The translations under genes were made by a program, and so were the position numbers. Shown one piece after another: positions 44,177 to 52,066 of a DNA stretch of 64,000 bases. The notes below the pieces were generated by a model. That model worked only from the letters and a program-made list of their open reading frames with translations. It was not told where the DNA came from and did no database searches. The first letter of the stretch is position 1, and each line of letters opens with the position of its first letter. This DNA is from Phycisphaerae bacterium (lineage in GTDB: Bacteria > Planctomycetota > Phycisphaerae > JAJVII01), in assembly GCA_022072085.1 (NCBI GenBank), contig JAJVII010000009.1, positions 1 to 64,000 of the forward strand, read 5' to 3'.

Positions 44177-45388
44177 CTAGGCCGCCGGGTCTGGCTCTGG
44201 TGATTTCTCGGGAATACGGACGACCGACTCTCGCTGTGCTGTTTCCGTGACCGACAGGTTGCGACCGGCCTCCTTGACCAGATACCGCATGGTCTGCGAA
44301 CGCTGTCTGTAGAGCCGTCGCAACTTCCGCGGCGCATGGCGCGACAGTGCGTAGTGCGTCAGCAGCGGCAGCACGATGGTGGTGTCGGCGTAACAGACAA
44401 CTGCATCAGGCAGTGTGGCAGGGTCCACCTTGCCCCAGCTCACCGCCTCCTGCGGTGTGGCCCCGGACAGTCCGCCGGTGTCGGGCCGGGCATCCGTCAC
44501 CTGGAGAAAGTAGTCATGGCCGACGTCAGGGATGCGGAAGGCCTCTTGAAGCTGCGGCTCGGTCTGGAGCATGAAATTCTTGGGGCTGCCGCCCCCCATT
44601 AACAACACGGCGCTCTTGCCGCCCGACCGCTTGGCCGCAAGAACGTAGCTGGCCGTCTCGTTGACGTCGTGGAACGGCTCGATGCGGAATCCATGCCCCA
44701 TCAGAGACAACTTCGCGATCTCCATGCCGATGGCTGAGTCTCCGGGCGAGGACGTGTAGACCGGCACGTCGGCGCGGTAGGCCGCTGCTAGAACGGACGC
44801 ATCGCGCAATCCGTTGGCCTCCTCGTGATCGGCAGCGTACTTGCCCAGTCGGTAATGGAACTCGGCCAAGCCCATTTCGTGCCTGAACTCAGGCCGCTTG
44901 AGGATTCCCTCCAGCACATCGTCTGTCTGCAGGAGGCAGTGCGTGTAATCCAGGAGAACGTCATAGATGCGGACCACGCCGTTGAGGCGAAGGTCCGCGT
45001 CGTCGACGCTTGGCGTCCCGGCATGAATGGGGCAGTCGAAGGCGAAGTGCAGGTCGTGATAGAGGTTCGCTCCCGTGGCGACGATCCAGTCCACAAAGCC
45101 CGCGTTGATCAGCGGGACGATGCAGGACCGCCCCAATCCGGCCGGCGTCAATGCCCCGGCCAGGGTCAGGCCAACGGTCACGTCCGGCCCGAGCATCTTG
45201 TTGACGATAAGCTCGCAAGCTTCGCGCAGGCGGGCACCGTTGTACGCGAGCATCGCCAGATCGATGACATCCGCCAGACTTTCCGAGCCCGTCAGAGCGG
45301 GGGGGGCGATTTTTCGCCCCGAGAGATAGGCCTTCTTGCGGGAACAAGGCTTGCCCTTCAGCCATACGGGCATGTCGGCTTCGCGCAT
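44177..45388 (-). CDS. Deoxyhypusine-synthase-like protein
   Basis: The 403-residue protein belongs to the deoxyhypusine synthase family: NKMLGPDVTVGLTLAGAL, FVDWIVATGANLYHD, and MGGGSPKNF with a Lys at the position of the catalytic Lys in eukaryotic enzymes. Bacteria lack eIF5A, and bacterial members make homospermidine from spermidine or putrescine instead. AGGAG precedes the ATG at 45388. It lies 4 bases from the agmatinase gene and 88 bases from the other homospermidine synthase, so two candidate homospermidine routes share one operon. Confidence 0.9.
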   Translation of the reverse strand: MREADMPVWLKGKPCSRKKAYLSGRKIAPPALTGSESLADVIDLAMLAYNGARLREACELIVNKMLGPDVTVGLTLAGALTPAGLGRSCIVPLINAGFVDWIVATGANLYHDLHFAFDCPIHAGTPSVDDADLRLNGVVRIYDVLLDYTHCLLQTDDVLEGILKRPEFRHEMGLAEFHYRLGKYAADHEEANGLRDASVLAAAYRADVPVYTSSPGDSAIGMEIAKLSLMGHGFRIEPFHDVNETASYVLAAKRSGGKSAVLLMGGGSPKNFMLQTEPQLQEAFRIPDVGHDYFLQVTDARPDTGGLSGATPQEAVSWGKVDPATLPDAVVCYADTTIVLPLLTHYALSRHAPRKLRRLYRQRSQTMRYLVKEAGRNLSVTETAQRESVVRIPEKSPEPDPAA

Positions 45389-45391
45389 GAT

Positions 45392-46273
45392 CTACTCCTC
45401 CGAGCTCGCAGACGATTCGATATAGCCAATGATCTTGTAGGCAAGCCTTGCGGCCAGGAATTCCGAGACTCTCTGGCCGGGGATCGGCGCGACCTCGACG
45501 ATGTCGGCCCCAACCACGGCCCGCGTGGCGCAGACACGCCGCAGAAGCGCCGTGACTTGCCGCCAGGTCAAACCGCCCGGCTCCGGCGTGCCTGTGCCCG
45601 GCACACTTGACGGGTCGAAGCCGTCAACATCGATGGTGATGTAGACCTTGTCGCTCAGGAGCCCCAGGGCCTGGGCAATCCACGACGGATCGTCCTCGAC
45701 CATCGCTGGCGTTATAAACCGGGACACCAGCTCAGGGCACTGGCGGCATTCGTCCTGGGAGAAGCTGCGGATGCCCACTTGGCACAGGCGACTGGTTACC
45801 TCGAGCACACGCCGCATGACGCAGGCGTGGGAATGCCGGCTGCCGTCGTACGTATCGCGGAGGTCGGCGTGGGCATCGATCTGCAAGACGCTGATCTCGC
45901 CATGCCGGTCGGCCGCGGCCCGAACTAGGGGGGCGGTAATGCTGTGCTCGCCGCCGAGGGCGAGGACAAACTTGCCCCTGCGCAGAACCGACGCTGCCGT
46001 GCTCGCGATGCGGCCCATTTGTTCCTCCGGCGAAGCCGCCGGAGGTACAGGCGTGAGCGTGAAGACCCCGGCGTCTCGGAAATCCCTCGCCAGTTCCTCA
46101 TCAAACTCCTCCACGTGGGTCGAAGCCGCAAGAATGGCCGCCGGCCCGCTGCCGGTCCCGCCCATGTAGGAGACCGTGCCCTCATAAGGCACCGGCAGGA
46201 TCGCATAGCGTGCTCGACCGGGATCGACCGACCCTGGTTCAATACCCAAGAATTGGTGCAGTAAGGGCTGCAT
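45392..46273 (-). CDS. speB: Agmatinase
   Basis: The 293-residue ureohydrolase has the binuclear manganese motifs GGEHSIT, IDAHADLRD and ITIDVDGFDPS, plus the agmatinase block YEGTVSYMGGTGSGP. It hydrolyses agmatine to putrescine and urea. It directly follows the arginine decarboxylase gene (27 bases) and precedes the deoxyhypusine-synthase-like gene (3 bases), so the order matches the order of the pathway. Confidence 0.95.
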   Translation of the reverse strand: MQPLLHQFLGIEPGSVDPGRARYAILPVPYEGTVSYMGGTGSGPAAILAASTHVEEFDEELARDFRDAGVFTLTPVPPAASPEEQMGRIASTAASVLRRGKFVLALGGEHSITAPLVRAAADRHGEISVLQIDAHADLRDTYDGSRHSHACVMRRVLEVTSRLCQVGIRSFSQDECRQCPELVSRFITPAMVEDDPSWIAQALGLLSDKVYITIDVDGFDPSSVPGTGTPEPGGLTWRQVTALLRRVCATRAVVGADIVEVAPIPGQRVSEFLAARLAYKIIGYIESSASSEE

Positions 46274-46300
46274 GGCGGCTTTCTCCTTTCGCCTGGTCAG

Positions 46301-46861
46301 TCACAGAAGCATGACGGCGGCGGACACGACCGTCGTCCAGAGGCCATCCTTACTGCCGTCAGCGGTCTGGACGCAGGAACGCGTGCGGACGATCTTCCCG
46401 GACATCCTGAATGTCTCCTTACGTTCGTCGTAGTCGGTCGCCGGGTTGAACTCGATGCCCAGCGTGCTGGCCAGCATCGAAGCCGCCATGTCCTCGACGA
46501 GGTCGGCAACGCGCTCCTGGGGCATCCCGTAGCCGTGGTGCTCGCTGATGTAGCCATGCCGGAGTTTTCCATCGGCGGGCTGGGCAAGGCCGATGCCTGC
46601 CGACACCATCCGCAATGGCTCGTCGGTGGATGCCTCGGCCAGGACCACGAACGTAATTTCGCCGGCCAACAGCTTCGCCAAGCCTTCGGCTCGTGGAACG
46701 ATTCTGCACCCAGGCGGCAGGATGCTCGATACGCGGACAAGGTTGCCTCGTTCGATGCCTGCCTGTCGCAGCGCCAATTCGAAGCTCTGAAGGCGATGTT
46801 GGTGCCTTCCAACACCCTTTGTGAAGAACACCTCCTTAGGTACGAGAGCCGGTCGGGTCAT
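46301..46861 (-). CDS. Pyruvoyl-dependent arginine decarboxylase
   Basis: The 186-residue proenzyme contains NLVRVSSILPPGC, where self-cleavage between Ser45 and Ser46 would make the pyruvoyl cofactor, and FVVLAEASTDEP and GYGMPQERVADLVEDMA of the family. It decarboxylates arginine to agmatine, the first step of the operon. AAGGA lies 6 bases before the ATG at 46861. It overlaps the end of the CBM48 gene by 26 bases. Confidence 0.94.
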   Translation of the reverse strand: MTRPALVPKEVFFTKGVGRHQHRLQSFELALRQAGIERGNLVRVSSILPPGCRIVPRAEGLAKLLAGEITFVVLAEASTDEPLRMVSAGIGLAQPADGKLRHGYISEHHGYGMPQERVADLVEDMAASMLASTLGIEFNPATDYDERKETFRMSGKIVRTRSCVQTADGSKDGLWTTVVSAAVMLL

Positions 46862-47225
46862 AGCAGTTCCTTGGTGTTCTCTGCGGAAGTTTGAGAGAAC
46901 GGCGAGGTGCAACAGGCAGTTCTAGCAGGTCTGCGAAGGAGCGATTCCTTCGGGGCTCCCCGATGATGATGACGCCGTCCGGCCCGTAGGGTCCCGGTCG
47001 CACACCGAACGCCGCAAAGTCGGCGAACCATTCGCCGTCGGCGCAGTATCGAAACCGATAAGTTCCCGGAGGCAGGAATACGACCAACCGCCAGACCCCG
47101 TCGGAGCCCTTGCTCATGCGGAACTGGTCTCGCATCCAATGGTTGAATTCGCCCGCGACGAATACAGCTCGGGCCTCCGGGCGGAGGAAGCGGAACTCAA
47201 CACGATTTCCATCAACGATCACCAT
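46836..47225 (-). CDS. Glycogen-binding CBM48-domain protein
   Basis: The 129-residue protein is a CBM48/AMPK-type carbohydrate-binding module: VEFRFLRPEARAVFVAGEFN, then GVWRLVVFLPPGTYRFRYCADG, with the conserved aromatic residues. GGAG lies 6 bases before the ATG at 47225. It is the gene before arginine decarboxylase and overlaps it, so translation is coupled. Stand-alone CBM48 proteins bind glycogen or starch. Why one is tied to polyamine synthesis is unclear; it may tune the pathway to carbon storage. Confidence 0.88.
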   Translation of the reverse strand: MVIVDGNRVEFRFLRPEARAVFVAGEFNHWMRDQFRMSKGSDGVWRLVVFLPPGTYRFRYCADGEWFADFAAFGVRPGPYGPDGVIIIGEPRRNRSFADLLELPVAPRRSLKLPQRTPRNCYDPTGSRT

Positions 47226-47260
47226 GATGTGCTCCATCGTCGGACGATCTACTCCCGGCG

Positions 47261-47485
47261 TTATCGCACGGTGCGGCGAGGCAAGGGCGCAGGCTCGGTC
47301 AACTGCCAGTCCACGACAAACTGCAAGCAACGCGTCAACAAAGGAGGCGATGGAGTCGCCACTGGGCTAGGCACGCGACCCTGTGCCATCACGTCTGCGG
47401 ACCCGATGTTGCATTCAGACCGGCATTCGCTCGTTGTTTGGCTGTTCGCCGAGTGAGCGGCTGGTCCGACTTGGTTTGAGTGCAT
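47261..47485 (-). CDS. Possible small protein with a strong ribosome site
   Basis: An ATG at 47485 follows AAGGAGG by 6 bases and opens 74 codons (MHSNQVGPAAHSANSQ onward) with two Cys near 21-25. Composition is low in hydrophobic residues and no family is recognised. The ribosome site is the main support. It may instead be a leader or a decayed gene ahead of the CBM48 gene. Confidence 0.35.
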   Translation of the reverse strand: MHSNQVGPAAHSANSQTTSECRSECNIGSADVMAQGRVPSPVATPSPPLLTRCLQFVVDWQLTEPAPLPRRTVR

Positions 47486-47561
47486 TTGGACCTCCTTGCC
47501 GGCCGGTTAGCGGGTCGCGCTTGGCCCTTCAAACAGGACATGATGCTCACGACATGATGGA

Positions 47562-48434
47562 TCATGCTCTACCTCCGCGTTCCTCGGTTGTTGCGGCGGG
47601 CATTGCCGCCGTGTCCGCCGCGGGTCGGCTCGCGGCAGTCTCTCGGCACACGGCGGCCAACCGCCGGCGGATGTCCCAAGTCAGTTGGACCCCGCCAAGC
47701 AGAGGGCTTGTGTCCGCTTCAAGAGTCACCCACCCGTCGTATCCTGCTCGCCTCGCGAGATTGAAGAAGTCCGAGCACACCTTCATGTATTGCCACTTGG
47801 CCGGGGTCTCCTCCTGGTCGCGAGGCAGATTCGTCAGACTCACGTCGATCAGCCTCTCGGGACCGATGTCCTGCAACAGCAAGAGGGCATCGATCCCGAT
47901 GCCAGCTATCCTGGCGGGATCCATCCTCAGTCCGAGCCAGTCCCCGTGACTCCATGACTGCGGGAGCTCGGAAAGGAACTGCTCGCCCGTCTGCCAGTCC
48001 AAGGCGATCCTCATCCGGTAGCGTGCCGCCAGTTCGGTGCCCTCTTCAACAAACGGCCACAACGAATTGACGACCGCGGAATTGTCTTCCTGGTCAAAGC
48101 GGCCGCGAACCGGAATGACGAGCAACTCACCGTCCAGTGACTGCCCGATCATCAGGGCAAGCACCAGTCGCCGGACCCAGGTCGAGATGTCTTCCCGAGT
48201 CGGCTGCGGGATATACCCAAGCCGCAGGGCATCGATTGCCAGTGCATGGATAGGAAGCGCGTGGCTGTCCGCGAGTCTTCTTACCTCGTCTGTGTACGAC
48301 CGTTGACGGAAGCTCTCCAGTTCCGCCAGGCTGCGACAGCGCAGTGTCAGGCCATCCAGGCCAAGATCCGCGGCCTGTTGGAATCCTGCGGCTATCGCCT
48401 GACCCGGGCTACAAAGTTGTTCGATTCCGACTCG
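47562..48434 (-). CDS. Sugar phosphate isomerase/epimerase-like TIM barrel
   Basis: The 290-residue protein is of the xylose-isomerase-like TIM-barrel type: an N-terminal strand VRVGIEQL, central LDGELLVIPVRGRFD and the C-terminal YDGWVTLEADTSP motif. The GTG at 48434 has GGAGG seven bases upstream. It follows glucosamine-6-phosphate deaminase by 63 bases on the same strand. Substrate is unknown. It differs clearly from the two tandem paralogues at 49334-51137. Confidence 0.8.
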   Translation of the reverse strand, partial: RVGIEQLCSPGQAIAAGFQQAADLGLDGLTLRCRSLAELESFRQRSYTDEVRRLADSHALPIHALAIDALRLGYIPQPTREDISTWVRRLVLALMIGQSLDGELLVIPVRGRFDQEDNSAVVNSLWPFVEEGTELAARYRMRIALDWQTGEQFLSELPQSWSHGDWLGLRMDPARIAGIGIDALLLLQDIGPERLIDVSLTNLPRDQEETPAKWQYMKVCSDFFNLARRAGYDGWVTLEADTSPLLGGVQLTWDIRRRLAAVCRETAASRPAADTAAMPAATTEERGGRA

Positions 48435-48497
48435 CACGATCTTGCCTCCGTTTCGTCTGCGAGCCCGCACCGTTAAGTGTGGCTGCCAATGACGTGC

Positions 48498-49289
48498 CTA
48501 CAACTGCAGTGCGCACCTCTGCGCGGTTCGATCTGCCTCGGATGACCAGAGCCGTCCCGGCGACAACAGGCCTGCCGAGAACCGGTCCAAGTAGATGCCG
48601 ACTTCCGCATGCTGCCGCAGGATGGATGCCGGAACATCCGGGGTGACCGGACCGCTCATCGCTTTCTGGACAGCCTCCGCCTTTCGTGCATCCGGCGTCG
48701 TGCAGACAATGGCTTTGCTGGCCATGATCTGGCGAATGGACATCGAGATGGCGCGAGTCGGGACCTCGTCCAACTGTCGGAACCACCCCTCATTGACCTG
48801 CTGCTGACGGCAGGCGTCGTCCATCTGGACGATGATGAATGGATCGCTCGTCTCGAAGTCTGCCGGCGGATCGTTAAACGCAAGGTGACCGTTCTCGCCG
48901 ATCCCGATGAAGGCCACGTCGATGGGGTGCGCCATGACCAGACCGCTCAATCGCCGACATTCCTCCACGGGGCTGGCGTTTCCGTCCACATAGTGGAATG
49001 CGCCAAGCGGCACCTTGCTTACGAATCGCTGGGCGAGGTAGAGCCGGAACGATGCTCTGTGGGAGGGCGGCAGCCCAATGTACTCGTCGAGGTGGAACCC
49101 CACGACTTTCGTCCAGTCGATGCCGGGCTCCTTGAGCAGGGCCTCGTACATGTCCAACTGCCCGAGGCCGGTCGCGACGACGATGTTGGCTGCACCGCGA
49201 TCATCGATGGTGCGCCGCAGGAGGTAGGCTCCTTCGCGGGCTGCCGCCTGGCTGGCTTCCCTTTTCGTTTCGCTGATGATGATCCTCAT
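48498..49289 (-). CDS. nagB: Glucosamine-6-phosphate deaminase
   Basis: The 263-residue enzyme has the NagB motifs VVATGLGQLDMYEAL, VGFHLDEYIGLP, and IGIGENGHLAFNDP with the catalytic Asp and His. It converts glucosamine-6-phosphate to fructose-6-phosphate and ammonia. It is of usual length and lies among sugar-isomerase-like genes, which suggests an amino-sugar or sugar-derivative catabolic set. AAGGAG precedes the ATG. Confidence 0.93.
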   Translation of the reverse strand: MRIIISETKREASQAAAREGAYLLRRTIDDRGAANIVVATGLGQLDMYEALLKEPGIDWTKVVGFHLDEYIGLPPSHRASFRLYLAQRFVSKVPLGAFHYVDGNASPVEECRRLSGLVMAHPIDVAFIGIGENGHLAFNDPPADFETSDPFIIVQMDDACRQQQVNEGWFRQLDEVPTRAISMSIRQIMASKAIVCTTPDARKAEAVQKAMSGPVTPDVPASILRQHAEVGIYLDRFSAGLLSPGRLWSSEADRTAQRCALQL

Positions 49290-49333
49290 TTCTGGCTCCT
49301 TCTTGGTGTGAGTGAGTCGATCTCGCGGGCGAC

Positions 49334-50194
49334 CTAACGCACGGACGCCATGTCTTGACTAGGGTGTGGCTCTTGCGACTCCTCCGATGGAAGGGGCCGC
49401 AAGAGTTGCCGGGCATCGGCCATGTTCAGGCTCGCGATCTGGCCGCCCGAATCGCCGCGCGGGGTGTCGACGACGATCCAACCGTCGAAGCCAATAGCAG
49501 GCAACGCCTGTCGCACCGCGGGGAAGTCCACCAGGCCCCGGCCAAGACGAACCCTGAAGTCTGGCGGCTGTCCAGAGGAACGGATGACATCCCGCACGTA
49601 GATCTGTGCAAGTTGATCGCTACCGAGCTTCCGGATGATGGTTCCCGCATCCAAGCCCTTGGCGGCGGCGTCCGCAATATCGAGGCTGATCCGAATCCGA
49701 TCCGGATGCTCGCAGCTGACCAACAGGAATTGAAGGAGATTCGAATTGAGGGCACATCGGATGGCCAAAGAGATACCGAGGCGGGCGGCCAAGGCGGAGC
49801 CCGTCGAGATCGTCGCGATGGCCTGGCTCAGGTCCGCGTCAGTCTCGACCCGGCTCCGGCCGGCAAAGGGCAGAACAACAGTGCTGGTTCCGAGGTGCGT
49901 CGCGAACGCCAGCCCCCGCGCGAGCACCTCATTGGCCTCCGCACGTTCGGCTGGGCTTCCCAGAGGAGACGGTCGATCCGACAGGCAGTCGAGCGTCAGG
50001 CTCGAGACCTCCATACCAGCCCTCTGGACTGCGCGGAGCGTCTCCCGTGCCCCAACCCGATCGTTGAATCGCGCGGCCTCAACCGGATTTAGCCAGCAAA
50101 CCCCGAGGCCGTCAGCCCCAGCCTCTGCGGCATATCGGATCTGCTCCCCGAAGTCTCTTCCCGGCAATGCGGTCTGGTCAAATGCGAATTTCAT
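49334..50194 (-). CDS. Sugar phosphate isomerase/epimerase-like TIM barrel, tandem copy 2
   Basis: The 286-residue protein begins MKFAFDQTALPGRDF and ends with a Gly/Leu-rich tail. It is a close paralogue of the next gene upstream (50274-51137): shared blocks include FAFDQTALPG, ARGLAFA and GFDGWIVVDTPRGD. AAGGAG lies 8 bases before the ATG. Both keep the Glu and His positions of the barrel family. Two tandem paralogues suggest successive steps on related substrates, or a recent duplication. Confidence 0.82.
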   Translation of the reverse strand: MKFAFDQTALPGRDFGEQIRYAAEAGADGLGVCWLNPVEAARFNDRVGARETLRAVQRAGMEVSSLTLDCLSDRPSPLGSPAERAEANEVLARGLAFATHLGTSTVVLPFAGRSRVETDADLSQAIATISTGSALAARLGISLAIRCALNSNLLQFLLVSCEHPDRIRISLDIADAAAKGLDAGTIIRKLGSDQLAQIYVRDVIRSSGQPPDFRVRLGRGLVDFPAVRQALPAIGFDGWIVVDTPRGDSGGQIASLNMADARQLLRPLPSEESQEPHPSQDMASVR

Positions 50195-50273
50195 GCCCAA
50201 ACTCCTTTGACGTTGGTGCCGCGGCCTGCTTCGGGCAGGGGGCAGCCCAGACGAACCTGGCTCGAACGATTGG

Positions 50274-51137
50274 CTAGCGATTCTGACCAACGGTGTCCGG
50301 CACACCTGACGTCGCCGCCGGTGCCTTAATCGCGTCTGGTCGCAGCAACTGCCGGGCATCCGCCATGTTCATGCAGGCGATCTGGCCGGCCGGGTCGCCC
50401 GGTGGCGTGTCCACGATGACCCAACCATCGAAGCCGACGTCGCTGAGCGCCTGCCGGACGGCGGCGAAGTCGACCATGCCCCGGCCCAGGCGAATGCTGA
50501 AATCCGGAGGCTCTCCCAAAGAACGCAGGACGTCCCGCACACAGATCTGGGCGATCCGGCTGCCGCCCATTTCTCGAATGATGGCTGCAGGGTCCAGCCC
50601 CACCGCAGCCGCGTCGGCAACGTCAAGGCAGACTTCGATGACCTCCGGACGCCTGCAGCCGGCCAGCAAGTACCGCAGGTTGCCAGGGTCCAAGGCGCAC
50701 CGCACTGCCAGCTTGATGCCGTAGCGATCGGCGAGCTCCGAACCGACGGCAAAACATTCAGCGGCCTTCTCCAATTCTGTGTCGATCTCCATCCTCGTAC
50801 CGCCGACAAAGGGGAGGACGACCGTGCCAATGTCGAGCACCGCTGCGAATGCCAGCCCGCGGGCAAGCACCTCCTTGGCTTCTGCGTGTTCGGCAGGGCA
50901 CCCAAGAAGAGACGGCCGATCCAGAAGGCACTTGAGTGCCAAGTTCGGGACGGCGATGCCGGCTTCCTGGGCTGAACGGAGCATCTTCTGGGCCGCAGTT
51001 CGATCGTTGATTCGCTGGGCTTCGGCGGCGTGCAACCAGCAAAGGCCAATGCCATCAGCCTCGGACTCGACGGCGTATCTGAGTTGTTCGTCGAAGTCTG
51101 ATCCCGGAAGAGCCGTCTGGTCGAATGCGAATCTCAT
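50274..51137 (-). CDS. Sugar phosphate isomerase/epimerase-like TIM barrel, tandem copy 1
   Basis: The 287-residue protein begins MRFAFDQTALPGSDF and carries WVIVDTPPGDPAGQIA at the C-terminus. It is more than half identical to its neighbour at 49334-50194. AAAAGGAG precedes the ATG at 51137; longer frames upstream lack protein-like sequence. It is first in the row of sugar-related genes. Confidence 0.82.
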   Translation of the reverse strand: MRFAFDQTALPGSDFDEQLRYAVESEADGIGLCWLHAAEAQRINDRTAAQKMLRSAQEAGIAVPNLALKCLLDRPSLLGCPAEHAEAKEVLARGLAFAAVLDIGTVVLPFVGGTRMEIDTELEKAAECFAVGSELADRYGIKLAVRCALDPGNLRYLLAGCRRPEVIEVCLDVADAAAVGLDPAAIIREMGGSRIAQICVRDVLRSLGEPPDFSIRLGRGMVDFAAVRQALSDVGFDGWVIVDTPPGDPAGQIACMNMADARQLLRPDAIKAPAATSGVPDTVGQNR

Positions 51138-51491
51138 GCCCGGACTCCTTTTCGGCTTGGACCGTTGCATCGCCACATCCTTCCGGCCGGCGGCGAGCCG
51201 AACGAGCCTCGCTCGCCGGCGGAAAGCACAGAACCGAGGCCCGCTCAAGCTGCGTCTCCGATGGGGGGGGCGCGCTGGAGGCGGGTCTCCGGAAAGACGG
51301 ATCTCGTGATCGTGCGTGGATTGGCGCCGCCAGAGGATGCCCTTCCGGCGGTGTTGAGACGTGAGTCCCCAATGCCTAGCCGGATTCCCTGGCGGCCCAC
51401 CGAGGTGCGCCGTTCCCCTCGCCAAGGTTGTCTCGGGGCCTGTAATGCAGTAACGTCATGATACACCTTCCAACCATGCGTGCGCGATCAC
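51138..51491. other. Intergenic stretch, probable promoter region
   Basis: Open frames on both strands look like chance. The region should contain the promoter for the TIM-barrel and nagB row. I see no convincing -35/-10 pair and no clear terminator. Confidence 0.35.
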
Positions 51492-51812
51492 TTACCGATA
51501 CTCTTCACAGTGCCAGACGCCACTCTCCGGCTTGGGATACTTACATTCGAGGCGTATCGCACATGTCCGGCACAGACCGGGGATCCGATCAGTGGGACCG
51601 GCAGCATCCGACGTTGGTGGGCCGGCCTGGGTTCCACCCTGCGGGCTTGCCGTCCTTGACGGTGCTGGCTCGAACGCGCCCTCGGGCAATGGCGGCTCGT
51701 AGGCCGCACACTGAATGATCGACCGCAGGAACGGCTTGGGAAACGTGCAATCACCCGCAGCCCTGCAGGTGCGGCAAATGCCAGAACCATAATCGTTTGC
51801 TCGCTTCGCCAT
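51492..51812 (-). CDS. Small protein with two repeated Cys motifs
   Basis: The 106-residue protein contains the same motif twice, CRTCRAAGDCTFPKP...CAAY (residues 13-37) and CRTCAIRLECKYPKP...CEEY (80-105), joined by a Pro/Gly-rich linker. Each repeat has four Cys and may bind zinc or another metal. The start at 51812 has GGAG upstream. A consensus sigma-54 promoter and an enhancer-like palindrome lie directly upstream, and the NtrC-type regulator gene is next. It is therefore the probable target of that regulator. Confidence 0.75.
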   Translation of the reverse strand: MAKRANDYGSGICRTCRAAGDCTFPKPFLRSIIQCAAYEPPLPEGAFEPAPSRTASPQGGTQAGPPTSDAAGPTDRIPGLCRTCAIRLECKYPKPESGVWHCEEYR

Positions 51813-51860
51813 GTCCTCTCCAACTCCATAGCGGCAATCCGCCACACTATCCATCCCTAT

Positions 51861-51878
51861 AGCAAATCGCGTGCCAAA
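51861..51878 (-). promoter_or_regulatory. Sigma-54 promoter
   Basis: On the minus strand TTTGGCACGCGATTTGCT gives TGGCACG-N4-TTGCT, an exact match to the -24/-12 consensus. It lies about 50 bases before the start codon at 51812, with transcription starting near 51850. Confidence 0.85.
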
Positions 51879-52030
51879 GCCGCGAGGGCGTGTGTGCCGC
51901 CGCTGTGATCCCAAGGGGAAACAAGCTGCAACTGCTGCAAATCACGGCAAATGCAACGACAGTGGAGCCGCACTGAATTCTGCGGCCAGATGCGTCCATG
52001 AACTTGCGGCTTGATGTGGAGGTAGGGAGT

Positions 52031-52060
52031 TACTCTACAGTGTGGAGATACTCCACAGTT
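52031..52060 (-). promoter_or_regulatory. Upstream activating sequence for the NtrC-type regulator
   Basis: TGTGGAG-ATA-CTCCACA is a perfect 7+7 inverted repeat (52041-52057), with a further half-site ACTCTACA beside it. It lies about 170 bases upstream of the sigma-54 promoter at 51861-51878, the usual distance of an enhancer, and adjoins the regulator gene. Confidence 0.7.
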
Positions 52061-52066
52061 GGTCAA

